Positions 36,126-43,363 of a DNA stretch of 56,172 nt are shown here, in pieces. The notes beneath the pieces were generated by a model. The model searched no databases and was not told where the DNA came from. It was given only the letters and a program-made list of their open reading frames with translations. The stretch lies in contig NZ_FPCG01000013.1 of assembly GCF_900116905.1 (NCBI RefSeq), positions 1 to 56,172 of the forward strand. Direction: 5' to 3'. The position numbers were made by a program, and so were the translations under genes. Positions within the stretch are counted from its first letter, which is position 1. Each line of letters begins with the position of its first letter. The stretch is from Micrococcus terreus. GTDB taxonomy: Bacteria > Actinomycetota > Actinomycetes > Actinomycetales > Micrococcaceae.

Positions 36126-37448
36126 ATGGAAGACCAGCCCAACCAGGCAGACCACCAGTTCGGATTCCGCACCCGCGCCCTGCATGCCGGCGCCGTGCCG
36201 GACGCGGTGCACGGCTCCCGCGCGGTGCCGATCCACCAGACCTCCTCGTTCGTGTTCGAGTCCGCCCAGGACGCAGCGAACCTGTTCGCGCTGCAGAAGT
36301 ACGGCAACATCTACTCGCGCATCGGCAACCCCACGGTGGCCGCGTTCGAGGAGCGGATGGCCTCCCTGGAGGGCGGCCTGGGCGCTGTGGCGACGGCGTC
36401 CGGCATGGCCGCGGAGTTCGTCACCTTCGCCGCGCTGGCCGGGGCGGGCGATCACATCGTGGCCTCCTCCAAGCTCTACGGCGGCACCATCACCCAGCTG
36501 GACGTCTCCCTGCGCCGGTTCGGGGTGGAGACCACGTTCGTGAACTCCACCGAGGCCGAGGACTTCGCCGCCGCCATCCAGCCCAACACCAAGGCGGTCT
36601 ACACCGAGATCGTGGCCAACCCCTCCGGTGACGTGGTGGACCTGCCCGGTTTGGCCCGGGTGGCGCATGAGGCCGGCGTGCCGCTGGTGGTGGATGCCAC
36701 CCTGACCCCGCCGTACCTGATCCGCCCGATCGAGCACGGCGCGGACATCGTGATCCACTCGGCCACCAAGTTCCTCGGCGGGCATGGCACCACCCTGGGC
36801 GGCGTGGTGATCGAGTCCGGCCGTTTCCCGTGGGACAACGGGCGCTTTCCGGCCATGACCGAGCCGGTCCCCTCCTACGGCAACGTCTCCTGGTGGGGGA
36901 ACTTCGGGGAGTACGGCTTCCTGACGAAGCTGCGTTCGGAGCAGCTGCGCGACTTCGGCCCGTCTCTGGCCCCGCAGTCCGCGTTCCAGCTGATGATCGG
37001 CGTGGAGACCCTGGCCCAGCGGATGGACGCCCACCTGGCCAACGCCCAGCGGGTGGCCGAGTGGCTGGCCGCCGATGATCGAATCAGTTGGGTCTCCTAC
37101 GCCGGCCTGCCCGAGCACCCCCACCACGCGCGGGCGAAGGAGCTGCTGCCGCTCGGTCCCGGTTCGGTGTTCAGCTTCGGTGTGAAGGGTGGCCGGGAGG
37201 CGGGGGCCCAGTTCATCGCGAACCTGCAGCTGGCCAGCCACCTGGCCAACATCGGCGACGCCAAGACCCTGGTGCTGCACCCGGCCTCCACCACCCACCA
37301 GCAGCTCACCCCCGAGCAGCTCGAGGCCGGCGGTGTCCCGGAGGACCTGATCCGGATCTCCGTGGGCATCGAGGACGTGGAGGACATCCTCTGGGACCTG
37401 GACCAGGCCCTGACCGCCGCCGTCACGAACACGGAGGAGAGCAAGTGA
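36126..37448 (+). CDS. metY: O-acetylhomoserine sulfhydrylase
   Basis: 440 residues from ATG 36126. A Cys/Met metabolism PLP enzyme with RTRALHAGAVPD, the substrate loop KYGNIYSRIGNPT, and the PLP lysine in HSATKFLGGHGTTLGG; length and the long insert fit O-acetylhomoserine aminocarboxypropyltransferase rather than cystathionine enzymes. It makes homocysteine (or methionine) from O-acetylhomoserine and sulfide (or methanethiol). Its TGA overlaps the GTG of the next gene (GTGA), a pairing with a CoA-binding protein that suggests joint function. Alternative in-frame GTG 36111. Confidence 0.88.
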   Translation: MEDQPNQADHQFGFRTRALHAGAVPDAVHGSRAVPIHQTSSFVFESAQDAANLFALQKYGNIYSRIGNPTVAAFEERMASLEGGLGAVATASGMAAEFVTFAALAGAGDHIVASSKLYGGTITQLDVSLRRFGVETTFVNSTEAEDFAAAIQPNTKAVYTEIVANPSGDVVDLPGLARVAHEAGVPLVVDATLTPPYLIRPIEHGADIVIHSATKFLGGHGTTLGGVVIESGRFPWDNGRFPAMTEPVPSYGNVSWWGNFGEYGFLTKLRSEQLRDFGPSLAPQSAFQLMIGVETLAQRMDAHLANAQRVAEWLAADDRISWVSYAGLPEHPHHARAKELLPLGPGSVFSFGVKGGREAGAQFIANLQLASHLANIGDAKTLVLHPASTTHQQLTPEQLEAGGVPEDLIRISVGIEDVEDILWDLDQALTAAVTNTEESK

Positions 37449-37960
37449 GCACCGCACTGCCTGACCGCACCTGGACCGGTCCCACCGCCCCGGAGCGGCT
37501 GGACCTGCTGCGCCGCGCCCGGTCGATCGCGATCGTCGGAGCCTCGGACAAGCCGGCCCGTGCCTCCTACTTCGTGGCCACCTACCTGCTCTCCTCCACC
37601 ACCTACCGGGTGTACTTCGTGAACCCGGTGCTGGCCGAGGCGGGCAAGCAGATCCTGGGCCAGCCGGTCTACGCCTCGCTGGCGGACCTGCCGGAGACCC
37701 CGGACCTGGTGGAAGTCTTCCGCAAGGCCTCGGACGCCCCGGAGATCGTGGAGGAGGCCCATGCGGCGGGGGCCAAGACCGTGTGGCTGCAGCTGGGCAT
37801 CTGGAACGAGGACGCCGCCCACCTGGCTGAGTCCAAGGGCATGAACGTGGTGATGGACCGTTGCGTGAAGATCGAGCACGCTCGGTTCCACGGCGGCCTG
37901 AACCTGGCCGGCTTCAACACCGGCGTGATCTCCTCCAAGCGCCAGGAGCTGGACCGCTAG
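37445..37960 (+). CDS. CoA-binding-domain protein (YccU-like)
   Basis: 171 residues from GTG 37445. A single Rossmann-type CoA-binding domain: SIAIVGASDKPARASY, VYFVNPVLAEAGKQILGQPVYASL, DLVEVFRKASDAPEIVEEA, then WLQLGIWNEDAA and MDRCVKIEHAR. These small proteins are widespread and of unknown role. Translational coupling to the sulfhydrylase hints at a link to homocysteine or acyl-CoA metabolism. Ends in TAG, followed by a terminator. Confidence 0.85.
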   Translation: MSTALPDRTWTGPTAPERLDLLRRARSIAIVGASDKPARASYFVATYLLSSTTYRVYFVNPVLAEAGKQILGQPVYASLADLPETPDLVEVFRKASDAPEIVEEAHAAGAKTVWLQLGIWNEDAAHLAESKGMNVVMDRCVKIEHARFHGGLNLAGFNTGVISSKRQELDR

Positions 37961-37982
37961 TCCGCTCCCCCGCCCCTCAGAC

Positions 37983-38018
37983 GCACTGAGACCGAGCCAC
38001 ACGGCTCGGTCTCAGTGC
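37983..38018. terminator. Terminator hairpin after the metY operon
   Basis: Perfect 16-bp inverted repeat GCACTGAGACCGAGCC (37983-37998) and GGCTCGGTCTCAGTGC (38003-38018), loop ACAC. It lies between the metY operon and the convergent small basic protein gene, so it may serve both. Confidence 0.88.
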
Positions 38019-38051
38019 ATCTCAGAGCGCCTCAGCGCAGAGAAGGAGAGC

Positions 38052-38237
38052 TCAGCGGCGGCGACCGCGGCCCAGGAACTGCTGGGCCAGACCCATCAGA
38101 CCGCCACCGGCGGGACGGGTGCCGCCGCGGCGACCACCGCGACTGCGGGCGGCCCGGCCGGCCTGATTGATCATGCGCTTGCCTTCAGGGCTGCGCGCGA
38201 AGGACTGGGCCCGGCGGAACAGGTTCTTCAATGGCAT
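38052..38237 (-). CDS. Small basic protein, hypothetical
   Basis: 61 residues from ATG 38237, preceded by GGAGGCCACC, a very good ribosome site that makes this a believable gene despite its size. Starts MPLKNLFRRAQSFARSPEGK, then an Arg/Gly-rich middle (RAARSRGGRRGG), a short hydrophobic piece (GLMGLAQQFL) and RGRRR at the end. High charge suggests nucleic-acid or membrane-surface binding. No family recognised. The 514-bp gap 38238-38751 before the heptad gene holds no other believable gene, only the repeat at 38389 and a palindrome at 38587. Confidence 0.65.
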   Translation of the reverse strand: MPLKNLFRRAQSFARSPEGKRMINQAGRAARSRGGRRGGTRPAGGGLMGLAQQFLGRGRRR

Positions 38238-38388
38238 GGTGGCCTCCGTCAGTGAGTGGGGTGTGCACCGAGGCTGGCTCGCCTCAGCGGTCTGATCACT
38301 CTACGGTCCTCAGCGGTGCACGCACAGGCTGCCAGTGCTCCCGGCAGTCCCACTGTGGGCATCGCTTGGTCTGGCAGCGGACAGAGCA

Positions 38389-38502
38389 GGGCCCCGGGTA
38401 GTCCGGCTGCGTGAGGGGAACGCATTCTGCCGGGCCCGGGGCCCTCTGTCATCACTCGCACCTTGATGAGGTGACTTCAGGATAGGAAGCGTAGGTGTGT
38501 GC
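38389..38502 (+). repeat. Structured direct repeat, copy 1 (upstream of heptad-protein gene)
   Basis: About 114 bp, matched by 41258-41369 in the same orientation. It contains a nested hairpin: GGGCCCCGGG (38389-38398) with CCCGGGGCCC (38435-38444), then CCGGC/GCCGG, then TGCGT/ACGCA round a GAGGGGA loop. A conserved tail, GTCATCACTCGCACC TTGATGAGGTG, has two alternative small hairpins (TCATCA/TGATGA and CACCT/AGGTG). Confidence 0.85.
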
Positions 38503-38586
38503 TGACCTGGCAGAGCCTGGGAGGAAGCTGTCAGTCCTGAGGCGAGCGGCGTCGTCGGGGGTATCAGATACCCCTCTTGCGCGCAG

Positions 38587-38604
38587 GGTTACTGGCTGGT
38601 AACC
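38587..38604. promoter_or_regulatory. Candidate operator upstream of the heptad-protein gene
   Basis: GGTTAC, 6 bases, GTAACC: perfect inverted repeat, followed by TTGACG (38606-38611), a plausible -35 box. No good -10 box is obvious at standard spacing. Confidence 0.35.
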
Positions 38605-38751
38605 ATTGACGCTAGTGCTTGTGACCCGGCTCACATCTGGCGTGATCACCGCGGAGGATGCGGATCGGAGCGATGGACCACCCGTCCAGCACTGCCCCTG
38701 ACCGGTCACCCTGGTCGGCATCCACTCGCCCCCTGGATCTGAGGATCCTGG

Positions 38752-41208
38752 ATGTACGGAAAGAACGCACCTATGCATTCACGCACTCGCCATCACCTGC
38801 CCTGGGCGGTGCTGGCTTCGCTGCTGGCACTGTTCCTGATCGGCGGCCTGGCCTTCTACTCGCTGTACAGCACCAAGGTCGCCGACGGCGCGGTCCGACT
38901 GGACGACGGCATGCGGACCGCCCAGACCGGCTCGACCGAGCTCAACGACGGTGCCGGCCGCGCCGCTGAAGGCGCCCAGGCCCTGGCCGACGGCTCCTCG
39001 GACCTCGAGGCAGGGACCGCCAAACTGGCCGACGGCGCCTCGAACGCGCACGAGGGCTCGACCGAGCTGGCCTCGGGTGCGGAGGAGCTCAAGGACGGCG
39101 CGGGTGAGCTGAACACCGGCGCCGCCCAGGCTGCCACCGGAGCGCAGAAGCTGGCCGAGGGTGCCCAGAAGCTCTCCACCGGTTCCGGTGAGGTGACTGC
39201 CGGTGCACAGCGCGCCGATGCCGCCGCCGGAAAGCTGGATGCAGGTGCACAGAAGCTCAAGACAGGGGCCGGTGCCGCCGCTGAGGGGGCAGGCAAGGTG
39301 GCCGGCGGTGCCGGGGAGCTCCGAGACGGTGCGGGACGCCTCAACGCCGGCGCCGGGGAGATCCAGGCCGGTGCCGGCAGGCTCGCCGACGGTGCAGGAC
39401 AGGTCGACTCCGGCGCCCAGGAGCTTCAGGCTGGAGCAGGTGCCGCAGCCGAGGGCGCCAAGAAGGTCGCCGGCGGTGCCGGTGAACTGAAGACCGGTGC
39501 GGGGCGCCTCGATGCCGGCGCCAACGACCTGAAGACCGGAATGGGCTCCCTGGCCGCCGGCGTGGACCAGGTGGACGCCGGTGCCCAGGAGCTCCAGACC
39601 GGTGCTGATCGCGCCTCCCAGGGAGCCGCCCAGCTCGCCGCCGGCGCCGACTCCCTCGCCGCCGGGGCCCAGCGTCTCAGCGGCGGTGTGGACGCTGCCG
39701 CCCAGGGGTCCACCGACCTCAACCAGGGCCTGGGCCAGCTCTCGGGCGGGCTGACCAGCGCCCTCACCGGGGCCACCGACCTCAAGGGCGGTTCGGCCCA
39801 GGTCGCCACCGGAGTGCAGGAGCTGGAGACCGGTGCACAGCAGCTCGCTGCCGGCCTGGCTCAGGGCACGGAGGGCCAGGCTCGTCTGAAGGCCGGCTCT
39901 GCAGAGCTCTCCACCGGACTCGGTGACCTGCTGGAGTTCGCCCAGAAGAACCCGGCCGTCCCCGTGGGCATGATGCTGGTCCAGCTCGAGCAGCTCAACG
40001 CGGGTGGCCAGAAGCTGGACGCCGGCGTGGCCGAGCTCCAGGCCGGCTCGGCCCAGATCCGTGCGGGCGCCGACCGACTCTCCGCCGGTGCCACTGAGGC
40101 GTCCACCGGGGCCGACCAGGTGGCCGGAGGGGCCTCCCAGCTGCAGGCCGGCCTGACCGAGCTGGAGGCGGGAGGCAAGAACGCCTACGCCGGGTCCACC
40201 GAGTTGAAGACGGGGCTGGCCCAGATCCAGGCCGGGGTGAAGGGGACTCAGTCTCAGCCGGGCCTGGTCGCCGGGGCACAGCAGCTCAAGGCCGGCGCCG
40301 GAGAACTGGCTCAGGGCAACCAGGCCCTGGCCGACGGTGCCGGGCAGCTGGTCGAGGGCACCGGGAAGCTCCAGGCAGGCGCAGGCCAGCTCAGCGACGG
40401 GGCCGGCGCACTGGCCACCGGCGCCCAGCAGCTGTTCGCCGGTGCGGGCTCGCTCTCCAGCGGAGCCTCTGAGCTGGCGCAGGGCAACCAGGCACTGGCT
40501 GAGGGCTCGGGCCGCCTGGCCCAGGGCACCGGTCAGCTCAGGACCGGTGCAGGAACGCTGCAGGCAGGCGCCGGGGACCTCTCCGACGGCGCGGGCCAGC
40601 TGTTCACCGGTGCCGCCACGCTCTCCGCCGGAGCCGGCGACCTCGCCGAGGGCAACCAGGCTCTGGCCACAGGTGCCGGAACCCTGCAGGAGGGCACCTC
40701 GGAGCTGAAGTCCAAGACCCCGGACCTGGTCGCCGGGTCCCAGAAGGTCACCACCGGAGCGGGAACCCTCTCCGAGGGTGCTGTGACGCTGCGCGAGGGC
40801 AATGCCGCCCTGGCCGCAGGCACGTCCAAGCTGAACCAGGGCACCAAGAAGCTCGCCCAGGGTGCGGGCAAGCTCGAGGGCGGACTGAAGCAGCTGGACA
40901 CCGGCGCCGGTGACCTCAGCGATGGTGCGAAGGAGCTCAAGGCCGGTGCCCGGGAGCTCTCTGAGGGCAGCGCTGAGCTGGCCGACGGGACCGGGCGGCT
41001 GGCCTCCGGATCGCTGCAGCTGGCCTCGGGCACCGAGGAGCTGCGCACCTCCACCCAGGCCGCTTCGGCCGATCGGGTCTTCACCGGTCCGGCCGCCTGG
41101 CTGCTGCTGATCCCGTTGCTGCTGCTGGCGATTCCGGCGGTCATGTTCGTGATGAACCGCCGCCGCGAGCAGACCGCAGAAGCTCATGTCTGGGACGGTG
41201 AGGAGTGA
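38752..41208 (+). CDS. Giant Leu/Gly heptad-repeat membrane-anchored protein
   Basis: 818 residues. One N-terminal membrane helix (WAVLASLLALFLIGGLAFYS, about 18-37), then about 730 residues of seven-residue repeats of the form x-x-L-x-x-G-A/T, and a C-terminal helix (WLLLIPLLLLAIPAVMFVM) with the short basic/acidic tail NRRREQTAEAHVW. These repeats match the xxxLxxG type known from YhgE/Pip proteins, but the YhgE transporter parts are not visible. About 100 heptads; they group in eights, giving 56-residue super-repeats, for example from 40303 and from 40471. A break at about residues 400-420 (FAQKNPAVPVGMM) splits the rod in two. Probably a long extracellular or envelope rod. ATG 38752 follows GAGG; ATG 38773 is possible. 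Confidence 0.85.
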   Translation: MYGKNAPMHSRTRHHLPWAVLASLLALFLIGGLAFYSLYSTKVADGAVRLDDGMRTAQTGSTELNDGAGRAAEGAQALADGSSDLEAGTAKLADGASNAHEGSTELASGAEELKDGAGELNTGAAQAATGAQKLAEGAQKLSTGSGEVTAGAQRADAAAGKLDAGAQKLKTGAGAAAEGAGKVAGGAGELRDGAGRLNAGAGEIQAGAGRLADGAGQVDSGAQELQAGAGAAAEGAKKVAGGAGELKTGAGRLDAGANDLKTGMGSLAAGVDQVDAGAQELQTGADRASQGAAQLAAGADSLAAGAQRLSGGVDAAAQGSTDLNQGLGQLSGGLTSALTGATDLKGGSAQVATGVQELETGAQQLAAGLAQGTEGQARLKAGSAELSTGLGDLLEFAQKNPAVPVGMMLVQLEQLNAGGQKLDAGVAELQAGSAQIRAGADRLSAGATEASTGADQVAGGASQLQAGLTELEAGGKNAYAGSTELKTGLAQIQAGVKGTQSQPGLVAGAQQLKAGAGELAQGNQALADGAGQLVEGTGKLQAGAGQLSDGAGALATGAQQLFAGAGSLSSGASELAQGNQALAEGSGRLAQGTGQLRTGAGTLQAGAGDLSDGAGQLFTGAATLSAGAGDLAEGNQALATGAGTLQEGTSELKSKTPDLVAGSQKVTTGAGTLSEGAVTLREGNAALAAGTSKLNQGTKKLAQGAGKLEGGLKQLDTGAGDLSDGAKELKAGARELSEGSAELADGTGRLASGSLQLASGTEELRTSTQAASADRVFTGPAAWLLLIPLLLLAIPAVMFVMNRRREQTAEAHVWDGEE
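40303..40638 (+). repeat. Two tandem 168-bp super-repeats within the heptad gene
   Basis: Units 40303-40470 and 40471-40638 each encode eight heptads beginning ELAQGNQAL and ending in a SLSSGAS/TLSAGAG heptad; a third, broken copy begins at 40639 (DLAEGNQAL). A related set near the N-terminus repeats a pattern with GAAAEGA and KVAGGAGEL every 56 residues. Confidence 0.85.
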
Positions 41209-41257
41209 GGCTCACCTGAGTGATCCATCCCCGAGGGACTCCCCTGGGGATGGCGAA

Positions 41258-41369
41258 GGGCCCCGGGCGATCCGGTTGCGTGAGGGGGAACGCATGCCGG
41301 GCCCAGGGCCCTTCTTGTCATCACTCGCACCTTGATGAGGTGCTTTCAGCGTAGGAGTCCAGTGTGTGC
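41258..41369 (+). repeat. Structured direct repeat, copy 2 (downstream of heptad-protein gene)
   Basis: Same element as 38389-38502, same orientation, 2,869 bp apart. The outer stem GGGCCCCGGG/CCCAGGGCCC has one mismatch; the inner TGCGT/ACGCA stem and the tail GTCATCACTCGCACC TTGATGAGGTG are kept. It begins 49 bp after the heptad gene stop and may also end its transcript. Confidence 0.85.
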
Positions 41370-41409
41370 ACAGCCGCAACGCCGGCTGGGAACTCCCTGG
41401 CAAGGGTGG

Positions 41410-42228
41410 TCAGGGGGTGAGCTGGCCCTCGGCGACGGTGACCTCCAGGACGTCTGTGCGGCGGTTCTGCAGCACGGGCAGGAAGGAACGCACCTCGTCG
41501 ATCCGCTCGCGGGTGACCTCTGCCGTCGCAATGGCCTCGGCCTCCTCGCCCAGGTGAGCGACCGGGATGGCCAGCGGATCCACGATCGCCGAGTGGCCCA
41601 CGGTGTTGTCCGAGCGGGTGCCGGCGGCGACCACCCAGACGGTGTTCTCCACGGCGCGTGCCTTGAGCAGCGTCTGCCAGTGGTCGATCTTGTGGTCGCC
41701 CTTGAACCAGGCGGCGGGGATCAGCAGGACGTCGGCGCCGGCCACGGCCAGGGCACGGGCGACCTCGGGGAAGCGCAGGTCGTAGCAGGTCATCAGCCCG
41801 AAGGTGAGTCCACCGAGCTGGACGGTCAGCAGCCCGGAGTCGCCGGGCTGGATGCGGTCGGACTCCTTGTACTTGAAGGCGTCGTAGAGGTGCAGCTTCC
41901 GGTAGGTGCCGGCCACCTGTCCGCTCTCGTCCACGGCCACCAGCGTGTTGTAGGGCAGCTCGGTCCCGGAGGGCTCGTACCCGCCGGCCACCACGGCCAG
42001 CTGCAGGTCCTCGGCGATCTGCTGCAGGCCCTCCACGAATCCGTCCCACTGCTGGGCGACCACCTCGGACAGGGTCCCGGCCACGTGCCGGATGGTGAAC
42101 ATGGACTCCTCCGGGAACAGCACCAGTTCGGCGCCGTCCTCCCGGGCAGACTCGGCCAGACGGCGCATGGAGGAGAGGTTCTCCGCCATCACTCCGGTGG
42201 GCCGGAACTGACCGACACTGATCTTCAT
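41410..42228 (-). CDS. Carbon-nitrogen hydrolase (nitrilase superfamily)
   Basis: 272 residues from ATG 42228 (GGAGGATGG upstream). The catalytic triad is visible: Glu in LVLFPEES, Lys in YRKLHLYDA and Cys in MTCYDLRFPE. The family hydrolyses amides or nitriles. It diverges from hutG; HutG releases formamide, so formamide or another amide from histidine breakdown is a possible substrate. Since the polyamine region lacks an AguB-type enzyme of this same superfamily, N-carbamoylputrescine is another possibility. Neither can be decided from sequence. Confidence 0.85.
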   Translation of the reverse strand: MKISVGQFRPTGVMAENLSSMRRLAESAREDGAELVLFPEESMFTIRHVAGTLSEVVAQQWDGFVEGLQQIAEDLQLAVVAGGYEPSGTELPYNTLVAVDESGQVAGTYRKLHLYDAFKYKESDRIQPGDSGLLTVQLGGLTFGLMTCYDLRFPEVARALAVAGADVLLIPAAWFKGDHKIDHWQTLLKARAVENTVWVVAAGTRSDNTVGHSAIVDPLAIPVAHLGEEAEAIATAEVTRERIDEVRSFLPVLQNRRTDVLEVTVAEGQLTP

Positions 42229-42327
42229 GGTCCATCCTCCTGACGGGGCGGGGCTCTGGGACTCCAGCCTATCGCCCGGCCGCCCGCCGGGATTGCGCCC
42301 GTGGGCCGAACCGGGTGGGATGGAGTC

Positions 42328-43362
42328 ATGAGCATTCCTCCCGCCGGCTGGTCCGGACGCACTGACGGCACCGGCCCCGAACACCTGCGCTGGCATCAGG
42401 CGGTCCGCGCCCTGGACTCCACAGCCTTCCCGACGACGGCCCCCTCACCGGAGCAGGCCGGTTCGGCTTCCGCAGGGGGAGACAGTGACGCAGGCGGAGA
42501 TGCCCACACCACGGCGCTGGTCGGCTTCGCCTCGGACGAGGGCGTGCGCCGCAACCATGGCCGGGTGGGTGCCGCCCAGGGCCCGGCGGCCCTGCGTTCT
42601 GCCCTGTCTTCCCTGGCCGTGGTGGACGGCACCGGCTCCCTGGCCGACGCCGGGGATGTGAGCGTTCAGCTCGGTGATGAGGACTCCCCCGGGGATCTGG
42701 AAGTCGGTCAAGCACAGCTCGCCCAGCGCATCACCGCACTGCTGGACGCCCACGACCTCACGGTGGTGCTCGGCGGCGGGCATGAGACCACGTACGCCTC
42801 CTATTCCGGCCTGGCCGGGTCAGCCCGCGTGGGCTCGGACACCCGGATCGGGATCCTGAACCTGGATGCCCACTTCGATCTGCGCCAGGCCCCGCTGCCC
42901 AGCTCCGGCACCCCGTTCCTGCAGGCCGCCCAGGATGAGCAGTCCGCCGGGCGGCAGTTCTCCTATGCCGTGGTGGGGATCAGCGAGGCCAACAACACCC
43001 GCATCCTGTTCCAGACCGCCGAACAGCTGAGCGTGCGGTGGCTGACGGACGAGCAGTCCCAGACCGCCGACCTGGATGCGGTGCGCCAGTTCGTGCGCGG
43101 GTTCATCGCCGAGGTGGACGTGCTCTACCTGACCATCGACCTGGACGTGCTGCCGGCAGCCGTGGCCCCGGGCGTGAGTGCACCCGCCGGACTGGGGGTG
43201 CCCCTGGAGGTCATCACCGCCTGCGTGCAGGAGGCGACCCGGTCCGGGAAGCTGGCGCTGGCCGACGTCGTGGAACTGAATCCCACGCTGGATGTGGACG
43301 GGCGCACCGCCCGGACCGCCGCACGACTGATCCACACGATCGTCACGCGGCACCAGTCCTGA
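42328..43362 (+). CDS. hutG: Formimidoylglutamase
   Basis: 344 residues from ATG 42328 (GGATGGAG upstream). Arginase/agmatinase fold with manganese ligands in GGGHETT, NLDAHFDLR and TIDLDVLP. It converts N-formimidoyl-L-glutamate to glutamate and formamide, the last step of one histidine pathway; the other hut genes next to it make the call firm. The N-terminus is about 50 residues longer than the core. It converges with hutH; one base separates the two stop codons. Agmatinase would be the main alternative but has different context. Confidence 0.87.
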   Translation: MSIPPAGWSGRTDGTGPEHLRWHQAVRALDSTAFPTTAPSPEQAGSASAGGDSDAGGDAHTTALVGFASDEGVRRNHGRVGAAQGPAALRSALSSLAVVDGTGSLADAGDVSVQLGDEDSPGDLEVGQAQLAQRITALLDAHDLTVVLGGGHETTYASYSGLAGSARVGSDTRIGILNLDAHFDLRQAPLPSSGTPFLQAAQDEQSAGRQFSYAVVGISEANNTRILFQTAEQLSVRWLTDEQSQTADLDAVRQFVRGFIAEVDVLYLTIDLDVLPAAVAPGVSAPAGLGVPLEVITACVQEATRSGKLALADVVELNPTLDVDGRTARTAARLIHTIVTRHQS

Positions 43363-43363
43363 C

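Noticed and set aside
38249-38461. Small minus-strand frame through repeat copy 1
   Set aside because: A similar GPGPG-MRSP piece appears in the frame through copy 2, but this follows from the DNA repeat itself. No ribosome site of note and no conservation outside the repeat.
38779-41187. An 802-codon frame antisense to the heptad-repeat gene
   Set aside because: It merely mirrors the DNA repeats of the real gene. It lacks a ribosome site, and its composition (Gly/Leu/Arg/Cys) is not protein-like.
38752-41208. CRISPR or satellite array suggested by the regular repeats
   Set aside because: Period is 21 bp or multiples, frame is open throughout, codons vary at third positions, and there are membrane helices at both ends. 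It is a protein repeat.
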